Source: Vicinamibacteraceae bacterium (lineage in GTDB: Bacteria; Acidobacteriota; Vicinamibacteria; Vicinamibacterales; UBA8438). From it: a stretch of DNA of 32,037 bases. The notes beneath the pieces were generated by a model. It had not been told where the DNA came from. It was given only the letters and a program-made list of their open reading frames with translations, and ran no database searches. How positions within the stretch are numbered: the stretch's first letter is position 1; each line of letters starts with the position of its first letter. The DNA lies in NCBI GenBank assembly GCA_012271165.1, contig JAAXGX010000205.1, positions 1 to 32,037 on the forward strand. Direction: 5' to 3'. The position numbers were made by a program, and so were the translations under genes. Of the stretch, positions 1 to 6,788 are shown in pieces.

Positions 1-1708
1 GCGACTTTCACCACAGGCTGTTAGGGGTTTCCCCTTGCGTGGGAGCCTAGCTTTGTGGGCGAACGGGATCTTCGACCAGTCCATCGTCTGGCCGACCTTG
101 GTCATGTCAAGGTCCACGACGTAGATGCTTCCGGCCTCGCAACACTCGGACAGCGGCCGTACCGCGTCGGAACACTGAAGAAGCGGTTCTCCACCGCTCG
201 CAGGCGGAGAATCGACGACCATTTGATGTCCGTTACGTTGTCGAAGCTCGGATTGACCCACAGGCGTGCGCCACGTGCCGCGAGAGCGCGGGGAAGGAGC
301 CCAAGATAATGATCATGACAGATCGTTGCCCCGGCTGTTGCACCGGCGAGTTCGAAGAGCGGGAGGGCGGCGCTCGGCTCCCAGTCTGGTCGCTCAAAGG
401 CAACGGCGTCGGCGGTGGAGTGCTTGACGTACACCCGGTACCGGCAGCCGTCAGGGTCGAAACGAAGAAGAACCTGCCAAGCGCGGCGGGTGGCATCGAC
501 GGCGGTGTCTACTGCACCCACGAGCAGCGGTGCGTTCAGGTCCGCCGCGAGCCTCCTCAGCGATTCGGCGCGTCCCCGGTCGGACGCTGATACGTAGCCT
601 TCGGGGAAGAGAACTAGGTCGACGGCCTCGCCGGCCAACGAATCGGCCGTCGGCACGTCCGGCTGCTGGGCGCCGGGACCGCTAGGCGGAACACCGTTCG
701 AGGATCTCGCTGCGACCTGGGGAAACACCAGTGCCACGCGCAGGCTCGACTCCGGTCGCGCGGACCGGCGCGGAACTTCCACCGTTGTTCGTCTGGGCCG
801 AGAACCGCCCTGATGGATCAGGTCCGAGAAACCCTTCCGGTCCTCCCTGCTGTCCAGATCAAGCGAGCACCAAACCCGGTCGCGCGCGTAGAGCCGCGCC
901 GTGGGCTGCACGCCTTCGATAGACGGGACGAGGTCGCGCAGTGTGTCGTACCAGGCTCGCTGTTCGTCGCGGAAGGGGGGATCGTTGTCCCTTGCGTCAT
1001 GTTGTTCGCAAAGCTCCAGCCAGCGTCTTGCGGCGAGCCCCAAGGGGTGCCCGTCCACGTACAAGGCGAGGGCAAGCTTCCGCGGGCGCGTGAAGTGCTG
1101 GCTCTCATCGAACTCGACGATGAATCCAGGGTCGGGAACCCAGTAGTCACAGGCTGCGAGCATCGGGGTACGCACGAACGTGCAGACGCCATAACCGCGA
1201 TATCCCTCCAGAACCCCGGCCACGTCTCGGAGAATCGGGTCGATTGAGGTTCCCGCGTACGCTGCGAGGCCCGTCGCCCATGGAAATCTGCGGTTGACCA
1301 CGCACGCCCGTAGATGCGCTCGAGAAGCTGCCCGACCCGGAACTTGCACGCGTGACACCGCTCCGAGTGCGGCTTGGAGGGGCTCGTACGCGCCCTCCTC
1401 ACCGTTGGACGGAGCACAACCGCTCCGGGACCGTCGCCGACGCTGCCGCAGCAGTCGCACTCGATGACGGCAAAGCCCCGGCGCCGAAGGAACTCGTTCG
1501 ACTCACGGCCTCCGGAGAATCGGTCCGAAGGCAGCAGCTCGCCCGCAGCGACCTGATGGGCCAGCGCAATCGTGTACTTCGGGGGAAAATGCTCGCCCTT
1601 CGTCGCCAAGCAGTAACCTCGACTCCTCCTTCCCGGTGGCATGCCGTCACGGATGATGAGCCGTATGGCTTCCTCGATGTGCGCGCCGGTGATGTGCTTC
1701 GGGATCAT
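1..1708 (-). pseudogene. Broken McrA-N-like / nuclease-like / nitrilase fusion gene, continues past the left edge
   Basis: Three consecutive blocks are read on the minus strand in changing frames. Block 1 (from ATG at 1708, about 135 residues) resembles the N-terminal head of ScoMcrA-type restriction proteins: a FPPKY motif, then FSGGRESNEFL and RGF, then Cys pairs (CDCC, CHACK) that could bind zinc. Block 2 lies in the frame of the 102..1460 ORF and contains DYWVPDPGFIVEFDESQHF, which looks like the acidic core of a PD-(D/E)XK nuclease, followed by DNDPPFRDEQRAWYDTLRD. Block 3 is a carbon-nitrogen hydrolase with a plausible Glu-Lys-Cys triad (FPEGY, YVKHS, TICHDH). Reading must change frame near 1300-1312 (YG|RACVVN) and again near 145-180, after ENRFFSV. 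Beyond that a stop-free frame reads SIYVVDLDMTKV, like the last nitrilase strand, up to base 1. Both shifts are of the -1 type (one base missing). The gene is therefore decayed, carries assembly errors, or is frameshifted by design. GC is lower than in the flanks. Blocks 1 and 3 are fairly secure; the nuclease assignment is inference. A defence role is suggested only by the domain types. Confidence 0.7.
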
Positions 1709-1816
1709 CGCTGTTCGACGAAATGCTACTCGCGCCTCCCCCGCAAGGCCATCGCCCCCGGCCGATCAGCCCTCCGTGCTCGGCGGTAATGATCCGCCCG
1801 CGCGCCGCTGCGCACC

Positions 1817-2539
1817 TCACGCGCACAGCACCTGCGCGAGCGCCGCGAAGTCCTCGACGATCAGATCCGGCTGGTGCGGCGAGCCCCCGAAGGGGCGCTT
1901 CCGCCGACCGATGAACGCCGTGCGCATCCCCGCCGCCTTCGCGCCGATGCAGTCGAACGCGTGGTTCGCCACGAAGAGGACGCTGGACGGGTCGACAACG
2001 AGAATCTCGCACGCCCGGGCGTACGTCGCGCGGTGCGGCTTGAAGTAGCCGGCGGCCTCTACCGAGATCACCGCGTCGAAGTCGAAACCGATGTGCGGCT
2101 TCGCGGCCTCGAGCATGTCGCGGTCTCCGTTCGAGAGAATCGCCAGGCGGTACTGCCGCCGCAGCCTGCCGAGCGCCGCCAGGACGTCGGGAAACGGCTT
2201 CAGCCGCTCGATCCGGGAGACGAGCCAGCGCACCTCGTCGGCCGTGAAGTCGATGCCGGCCCGGCGCATCACCTGCGCCACCGCGCGCTGGCCGATCTCC
2301 CGGTACGACGTGTGGCCGCGGTCGCACAGCGAATCGATCATCGAGTCCTCGAAGTGCGTGCGCCGCCACCAGGTGACGAAGCGGTGCGGGTCGCCGCGCC
2401 AGCCCTTGCCGGTCAGGAACGGCGCGACCATCTCGGTCAGGCCGGCCTGCATGTCCACGACGGTGCCGTACTGATCGAACATCACCGTCGTGACCCCGCG
2501 GCGCAGCAGGCCGGATACGTCGGCGTCCATGGTGCCCAT
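1817..2539 (-). CDS. Haloacid dehalogenase-like (HAD) hydrolase, type II dehalogenase group
   Basis: This is a soluble hydrolase of about 240 residues that works through a phospho- or ester-aspartate intermediate. Motif I is MFDQYGT, with the first Asp as nucleophile and the YGT typical of the 2-haloacid dehalogenase/phosphatase branch. Motif II is ILSNGD. The conserved Lys is in GYFKPH, and the acidic C-terminal motif is replaced by FVANHAFDCIGAKAAG, the form normal for this branch. The ORF track extends to 2914 but overlaps potA antisense. I use ATG 2539 (MGTMDADV); ATG 2530 is equally possible, and neither has a clear Shine-Dalgarno. It is divergent from potA and lies 108 bp upstream of the broken fusion gene. 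The substrate (haloacid versus phosphate ester) cannot be read from the sequence. Confidence 0.85.
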   Translation of the reverse strand: MGTMDADVSGLLRRGVTTVMFDQYGTVVDMQAGLTEMVAPFLTGKGWRGDPHRFVTWWRRTHFEDSMIDSLCDRGHTSYREIGQRAVAQVMRRAGIDFTADEVRWLVSRIERLKPFPDVLAALGRLRRQYRLAILSNGDRDMLEAAKPHIGFDFDAVISVEAAGYFKPHRATYARACEILVVDPSSVLFVANHAFDCIGAKAAGMRTAFIGRRKRPFGGSPHQPDLIVEDFAALAQVLCA

Positions 2540-2639
2540 TGTCGCCGAAGACGAGTCCGCCGGCCGGAGCGCGACGCGCCGGCCCGACGTCGTCGGTTGC
2601 CGTACTGGGGTACTCTGGGTCGGATCGCGGGCGGGATCG

Positions 2640-3773
2640 ATGCCGGTGCAGCGGGACAGCCAGCCGTCGAACGGCAGCGCGTACGTCGAGTTCGAGCGGG
2701 TCCGCAAGAGCTTCGACGGGCGGACCCTGGTGGTGCGCGACCTCGACCTGCAGATCCGCAAGGGCGAGTTCCTGACGCTCCTCGGGCCGTCCGGCTCCGG
2801 CAAGACGACCTGCCTGATGATGCTGGCGGGCTTCGAGACGCCGACGTCAGGCGCCATCCGCATCGACGGCAGCCCCATGCACCAGGTGCCTCCCCGGCGC
2901 CGCGGCATCGGCATGGTGTTCCAGAACTACGCGCTGTTCCCGCACATGACCGTGGGCGAGAATCTCGCCTTCCCGCTGGAGGTGCGCGGGCTCGATGCCG
3001 AGCGGCGCCGCGACCGGGTGCGCCGAGCACTGGCGCTCGTGCGGCTCGACGGCCTCGAGCAGCGGCGGCCGCGGCAGCTGTCGGGCGGCCAGCAGCAGCG
3101 GGTGGCCATCGCGCGCGCGCTGGTGTTCGAGCCGGACCTCGTCCTGATGGACGAGCCGCTGGGCGCGCTCGACCGGCGCCTCCGCGAGGAGCTGCAGTAC
3201 GAGATCCGGCGCATTCACCAGGACCTCGGCGTCACGGTCCTGTACGTCACCCACGACCAGCACGAGGCGATGGTGCTGTCCGACCGGGTGGCGGTCTTCC
3301 GGGCGGGGCGCATCGAGCAGATCGCGTCCCCCGAGGCGCTCTACGAAGAGCCGACGCGCTCGTTCGTCGCGCGCTTCATCGGCGCGAACAACCGCCTCAC
3401 CGGCCGGGTGACGGCCGTCAACGACGAGGGGATCTGCGACGTCGACGTCGGCGGACAGGTCGTCCGGGCGCTGCGTATCGCGCCGTGCGCGCCGGGCGAT
3501 GCGACGACGCTCTCGATCCGGCCCGAGCGGGTCGCCGTCGCGCCCGCCGCGGGCCTGTACACCAACGAGTTCGAGGCCCGCATCGAGGACATCACCTTCC
3601 TCGGCGACCACCTTCGGCTGCGGGTCACCGTCTGCGGGCGGTCGGACTTCATCGTCAAGATCCCCAACATCGTGGGCCACGGCGCGGTGCTCGAGGGCGA
3701 CCGCATCCGCATCGGCTGGACGCCGACCGATTGCCGCGTGCTGAACCCGGACGAAGAGGAGGAGCCGGCTTGA
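2640..3773 (+). CDS. potA: ABC transporter ATP-binding protein, PotA type (polyamine importer)
   Basis: This is the cytoplasmic ATPase that powers polyamine-type import, 377 residues long. Visible in order are Walker A GPSGSGKTT (about residues 49-57), Q-loop FQNYALFPHMT, signature LSGGQQQR, Walker B LVLMDEPLGALD and switch His in VTHDQHEAM. A C-terminal TOBE-like region follows (SIRPERVAV near residue 290 onward). ATG 2640 (MPVQRDS) is chosen because it puts the first strand YVEFERVRKSF at the usual distance; the longer ORF start at 2490 overlaps the HAD start antisense. The stop overlaps the potential TTG of the next gene, so the two are translationally coupled. The ATPase role is certain; the substrate (spermidine/putrescine or a similar cation) is inferred from family and operon. 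Confidence 0.93.
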   Translation: MPVQRDSQPSNGSAYVEFERVRKSFDGRTLVVRDLDLQIRKGEFLTLLGPSGSGKTTCLMMLAGFETPTSGAIRIDGSPMHQVPPRRRGIGMVFQNYALFPHMTVGENLAFPLEVRGLDAERRRDRVRRALALVRLDGLEQRRPRQLSGGQQQRVAIARALVFEPDLVLMDEPLGALDRRLREELQYEIRRIHQDLGVTVLYVTHDQHEAMVLSDRVAVFRAGRIEQIASPEALYEEPTRSFVARFIGANNRLTGRVTAVNDEGICDVDVGGQVVRALRIAPCAPGDATTLSIRPERVAVAPAAGLYTNEFEARIEDITFLGDHLRLRVTVCGRSDFIVKIPNIVGHGAVLEGDRIRIGWTPTDCRVLNPDEEEEPA

Positions 3774-3781
3774 GGAATCTG

Positions 3782-4867
3782 ATGAGATGGTCGCTGCTCC
3801 TGCCGGCGCTGGCCATCACGGCGCTGGCGTCCGGCTGCGCCGGTCAGGCCCGCGAGACGCTGACGGTCGTCTCCTGGGGCGGCTCCTACGCGCAGGCTAT
3901 CGACAAGGGCTACCTCCAGCGCTTCGAGGCCGAGACGGGCATCGAGGTCCGCCTGGAGGACTACAACGGCGGCCTGGCCCAGGTGCGGGCCCAGGTCGAG
4001 ACCGGCAACGTCCATTGGGACGTCATCGACCTGGAGACGCAGGACGTGGTCAGCGGCTGCGACGAGGGCATCCTGGAGCCGATCGACCTCGATGCGCTGC
4101 CGCCCGGGGCGGACGGCACGCCCGCCGCGGACGACTTCGCCCCCGGCGCCCTCTTCGAATGCGGCGTGGGCACCACGTTCTACTCCACGGTGTACGCCTA
4201 CAGCCCCGAGCGCTTCCCCGGCGAGAAACCGTCGACCCTGGCGGACTTCTTCGATATGGAGCGCTTTCCCGGCCGGCGCGGGATGCGCCGCGTGCCGCAC
4301 GCGAACCTCGAGTTCGCGCTGATCGCCGACGGCGTGCCGGTCGACGAGGTGTACGCCACGCTCGACACCCCCGCGGGCGTGGACCGCGCCTTCCGCAAGC
4401 TCGACACCGTCAAGGACCAGGTGGTCTGGTGGGAGGCCGGCGCCCAGCCGCCGCAGATGCTGGCCGACGGGGAGGTCGTGATGAGCACCGCCTACAACGG
4501 CCGCATCTTCAACGCGCAGGCGCTCGAGAACCAGTCGTTCGTCATCGTGTGGGACGGCCAGATCCTCGACGTCGGCCCGGTGGCCATCGTCGCCGGGACG
4601 CCGGACCTCGAGGCGGCCCGCGCGCTCGTCCGCTTCGCCACCACGGCGGAGTCGATGGCCGCCGTCGGCCACTACATCGCCTACAGCCCGGCGCGCCGCT
4701 CCGGTCAGCCCCTCATCGGCCGCCACGCCGAGGTCGGCATCGACATGAACCCGCACATGCCCCTGTTCCCCGCGAACACCGGCCGCCTCCTGGAGAACGA
4801 CTGGGAATGGTGGAGCGACCACGGCGACGAGATGAACGAGCGCTTCAGCGCCTGGCTGGCGCGCTGA
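3782..4867 (+). CDS. potD: Periplasmic polyamine-binding protein, PotD-like, probable lipoprotein
   Basis: This is a solute-binding protein of about 361 residues that would deliver polyamine-like ligands to the PotBC permease. It has a basic hydrophobic signal, MRWSLLLPALAITALASGC, with a near-canonical lipobox (ASGC). It then reads LTVVSWGGSYAQAIDKGYLQRFEAETGI, the hallmark N-lobe of PotD/extracellular family 1 proteins, and later VMSTAYNGRI and MPLFPANTGRL. Two starts fit: TTG 3770, overlapping the potA stop, and ATG 3782, preceded by GAGGA. I chose the ATG. Its last codons (MNERFSAWLAR, stop) lie in repeat copy A, which recurs at 6719 and 8260. The permease genes that should follow directly are displaced by about 3.4 kb. 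Confidence 0.9.
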   Translation: MRWSLLLPALAITALASGCAGQARETLTVVSWGGSYAQAIDKGYLQRFEAETGIEVRLEDYNGGLAQVRAQVETGNVHWDVIDLETQDVVSGCDEGILEPIDLDALPPGADGTPAADDFAPGALFECGVGTTFYSTVYAYSPERFPGEKPSTLADFFDMERFPGRRGMRRVPHANLEFALIADGVPVDEVYATLDTPAGVDRAFRKLDTVKDQVVWWEAGAQPPQMLADGEVVMSTAYNGRIFNAQALENQSFVIVWDGQILDVGPVAIVAGTPDLEAARALVRFATTAESMAAVGHYIAYSPARRSGQPLIGRHAEVGIDMNPHMPLFPANTGRLLENDWEWWSDHGDEMNERFSAWLAR

Positions 4868-4887
4868 CCCGGCCACAGGTGCGCGCG
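4831..4887 (+). repeat. potD/potB junction repeat, copy A (functional potD 3' end)
   Basis: This stretch begins GATGAACGAGCGCTTCAGCG and runs through the potD stop to GGTGCGCGCG. It matches copy C at 8266-8322 in about 49 of 57 positions by hand alignment, and copy B less closely. It encodes the true PotD C-terminus MNERFSAWLAR. Its downstream part resembles the potB 5' coding sequence although no potB follows here. It marks the left boundary of cargo module 1. Confidence 0.75.
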
Positions 4888-4918
4888 TTCCGGACGAAAC
4901 CGCACGTTCGTACCGCTA

Positions 4919-4947
4919 TTGACGTGACGACAGATGCGCACAAAAAT
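4919..4947 (+). promoter_or_regulatory. Candidate sigma-70 promoter of the hicAB genes
   Basis: TTGACG (4919-4924) and AAAAAT (4942-4947) are separated by exactly 17 bp, 54 bp before the hicA ATG. The -35 box matches five of six consensus bases and the -10 box four of six. It is the strongest promoter-like match I noticed in the window and lies in a locally AT-richer patch. No clear operator palindrome for HicB was found nearby. Confidence 0.5.
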
Positions 4948-5000
4948 GTACGCTTTGGTGGGTCTTCGTCCGCCACGCGCGGCTCTAGCCGATCGAGTAC

Positions 5001-5213
5001 GTGAATGGACGTCAGTTCATCGCAAGAGTACGCAAATGGGCCCGGCCCCGAGGCTTTGCCGTACGGTTCGTCTCCTCGGAGGGCCCCGGATCTCACGGAA
5101 CGCTCTACGTCGGGAAGCGCAGGACAACCGTGAAGGATCGCAGGAAGGACATCGGCAAGGGCCTGCTCAAGAAAATGCTGGCTGATCTGGCCATCAAGGA
5201 CGACGACTTCTGA
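5001..5213 (+). CDS. hicA: HicA-type toxin (mRNA interferase)
   Basis: This 70-residue basic protein fits the usual HicA size. The family core is visible: an N-terminal helix (RQFIARVRKWA), a strand with GPGSHGTLYVG in which His32 is the expected catalytic residue, then RTTVKDRRKDIGKGLLKKML, equivalent to the family's final strand and helix. HicA proteins are dsRBD-like RNases that cleave mRNA when the HicB partner is lost. The start ATG 5001 lacks a strong Shine-Dalgarno. hicB follows after 49 bp, the common toxin-first order. It is the first gene of the module inserted between potD and potB. Confidence 0.88.
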   Translation: MNGRQFIARVRKWARPRGFAVRFVSSEGPGSHGTLYVGKRRTTVKDRRKDIGKGLLKKMLADLAIKDDDF

Positions 5214-5262
5214 GGACCGCGGGTGGGCAACGTAACGCGATTCGCTGTGGACGTGCGATCTC

Positions 5263-5700
5263 ATGCTTGACACATTCAACTATCCCGCGGAGATTCAGCG
5301 AGACGAGGACGGGAGATTCGTCGTGACGTTCCCCGACTTCGGCTGGGGTGCCACCGACGGCACCACCCGCGAGGAGGCGCTCGCCGAGGCCAAGGATCTG
5401 CTGCGCGAACTCATTTCAACCACCATTCGCGAGGATGCACACCTGCCAGCACCCTCACCGGCCACCAAGCGGCGCCCGGTTGTTGTTCCGCCGGTTCAGG
5501 TCGCATTGAAGGCCGCGCTCTATACGGCATACCGGAGCGCCGGCATTTCGCAGCGCCAGCTCGCACGGGATCTCAACGTCGCGGAGAGCGCGGTCCGCCG
5601 CATGCTGAATCCGGATCATCCGACGAAGGCCGCGACCATCGACAATGCGCTGCGGCGCCTCGGAAAACGCGTCACCGTCACCGTCACCGACGCCGCCTGA
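5263..5700 (+). CDS. hicB: HicB-type antitoxin with C-terminal helix-turn-helix
   Basis: This is a 145-residue antitoxin. The N-terminal HicB fold is recognised by YPAEIQRDEDGRFVVTFPDF followed by TREEALAEAKDLLRELI, the partial RNase-H-like core. A Pro-rich hinge (residues 62-78) leads to a Cro/XRE-like helix-turn-helix, GISQRQLARDLNVAESAVRRML, near residues 95-117. This domain order is the long HicB form that neutralises HicA and represses its own operon. The partner gene lies 49 bp upstream. Autoregulation from the promoter before hicA is expected from family knowledge, not seen directly. Confidence 0.9.
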   Translation: MLDTFNYPAEIQRDEDGRFVVTFPDFGWGATDGTTREEALAEAKDLLRELISTTIREDAHLPAPSPATKRRPVVVPPVQVALKAALYTAYRSAGISQRQLARDLNVAESAVRRMLNPDHPTKAATIDNALRRLGKRVTVTVTDAA

Positions 5701-5766
5701 CTTGGCTGCCAATCGCTTGCCGCACATATCTGATTCGCACCGTTCTCTCGCGAGGATCACGACAGC

Positions 5767-6729
5767 ATGGCTGACGACTCACACTGCCCCATCTGGGGCA
5801 CGCCTCTTCATGGGCAGAGCCGGAATGCAGGCGACGGCAAGCACGTAGATTCACCGCGTGCCGGCGGCGAGTACTTCATCACCGGAACGGCGCAAGCGAT
5901 GCTCCGCAACGAAGATGATTCCGACAAGGCGCGATTGACATCCTGGCTCGTTGATCAGAGGCGATTGGGAGAAGCGTGCCCGGCGGTAGAGGCAGCGACA
6001 ATCAAAGAGGCCGCGAGACGACGGCCCTTGTCTCCGCGGGAGCGAGCGGATCGGCTGCTTCGGCACATTGCGTCAGCGTTGTCGCATATCGCAGACGGGT
6101 TTCCTATATATGTGGGCGAAACAGATCTAGAAAATCAACGACGGCTGGCGTGGTCAGAATGCGTCCATGCTGACGAGCTACACTATCTAATGGACTATCT
6201 GGAGAATCAAGGCTGGATCGAGAAGAAGTACGACAACTTAGCATCCATGTACCACGTGTCCATTGACGGCCACGCTCGATTGGCCGCTCTTGATGAACCC
6301 GATGCCAGGTCACAGATGGCGTTCGTCGCCATGTGGTTCAACGAATCCATGAACAAAGTGTGGGAACAGGCCATACAGCCTGGAATCGAGGAGGCGGGCT
6401 ACGAGCCACTACGAATCGACCGCAAAGAACATATAAACAAGATAGACGACGAGATCATTGCGGAGCTCAGGCGGGCTCGCTTTGTGGTCGCAGACTTTAC
6501 GCATGGTCACGACGGCCCACGGGGAGGCGTGTACTACGAAGCGGGCTTCGCTTACGGACGCGGCGTCCCCGTCATATTCTCCTGTCGCAAAGACGCAATA
6601 GACAAGATCCATTTCGACACGCGCCAGTACAACCACATCGTGTGGGAGGCAGGGAAGCTGGACGAGTTTCGCCGCAGGTTGACAACGCGCATTTGTGCGG
6701 TTGTCGGAGACGGGCCACGTGAACGATGA
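5767..6729 (+). CDS. wHTH plus nucleoside 2-deoxyribosyltransferase-like (TIR-like fold) protein
   Basis: This 320-residue protein is composed of three parts. Residues 1-110 start with CPIWGTPL and SPRAGGEYFITGTA, an N-terminal module I cannot name. Residues 130-178 (HADELHYLMDYLENQGWI, then YHVSIDGHARL) look like a winged helix. Residues 184-310 form a nucleoside-deoxyribosyltransferase-like domain: MAFVAMWF, then ARFVVADFTHG, then GGVYYEAGFAYGRGVPVIF. There Glu258 sits where the family nucleophile is expected and Asp243 in a substrate-site position. C-terminal HFDTRQYNHIVWE is also typical of the group. Related domains hydrolyse or transfer nucleosides or NAD-like ligands, and several bacterial immune effectors use this fold; a defence role here is inference. 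GC is visibly lower than in the flanks and rarer codons (ata, cta, tta) appear, suggesting transfer. Its end overlaps repeat copy B. Confidence 0.72.
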   Translation: MADDSHCPIWGTPLHGQSRNAGDGKHVDSPRAGGEYFITGTAQAMLRNEDDSDKARLTSWLVDQRRLGEACPAVEAATIKEAARRRPLSPRERADRLLRHIASALSHIADGFPIYVGETDLENQRRLAWSECVHADELHYLMDYLENQGWIEKKYDNLASMYHVSIDGHARLAALDEPDARSQMAFVAMWFNESMNKVWEQAIQPGIEEAGYEPLRIDRKEHINKIDDEIIAELRRARFVVADFTHGHDGPRGGVYYEAGFAYGRGVPVIFSCRKDAIDKIHFDTRQYNHIVWEAGKLDEFRRRLTTRICAVVGDGPRER

Positions 6730-6775
6730 ACGAGCACTTCAACGCCCGGCTGTCGCACTGAGCCGGCCGCCCGGC
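6719..6775 (+). repeat. potD/potB junction repeat, copy B (relic between the two cargo modules)
   Basis: The sequence GTGAACGATGAACGAGCACT continues to CTGAGCCGGCCGCC. One frame reads MNEHFNARLSH-stop, a degenerate version of the PotD C-terminus MNERFSAWLAR-stop. It also keeps the GTGAACGATGA that begins potB in copy C. It overlaps the last codons of the deoxyribosyltransferase-like gene and sits exactly between module 1 and module 2. It is the most diverged of the three copies (about 9-10 differences in 50 from copy C). Confidence 0.6.
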
Positions 6776-6788
6776 GGCTCAGTGCGAC
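6752..6788. terminator. Strong hairpin between convergent genes
   Basis: Perfect 14-bp arms GTCGCACTGAGCCG and CGGCTCAGTGCGAC flank a 9-nt GC loop. It lies where the plus-strand deoxyribosyltransferase-like gene meets the minus-strand dehydrogenase and overlaps the dehydrogenase stop codon. There is no U-tract, so intrinsic termination is not assured; a transcript-end or bidirectional role is likely from position. Its left arm belongs to repeat copy B. Confidence 0.5.

Noticed and set aside
1874-3770. Long plus-strand ORF upstream part of the 997-residue ORF
   Set aside because: It is antisense to the HAD gene and out of frame with potA; only the part from 3770/3782 is real (potD). The Arg/Ala-rich composition is typical of GC-rich shadow frames.
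3341-4876. 511-residue minus-strand ORF opposite potD
   Set aside because: No family motifs, Val/Asp/Arg-rich shadow composition, fully antisense to a clear gene.
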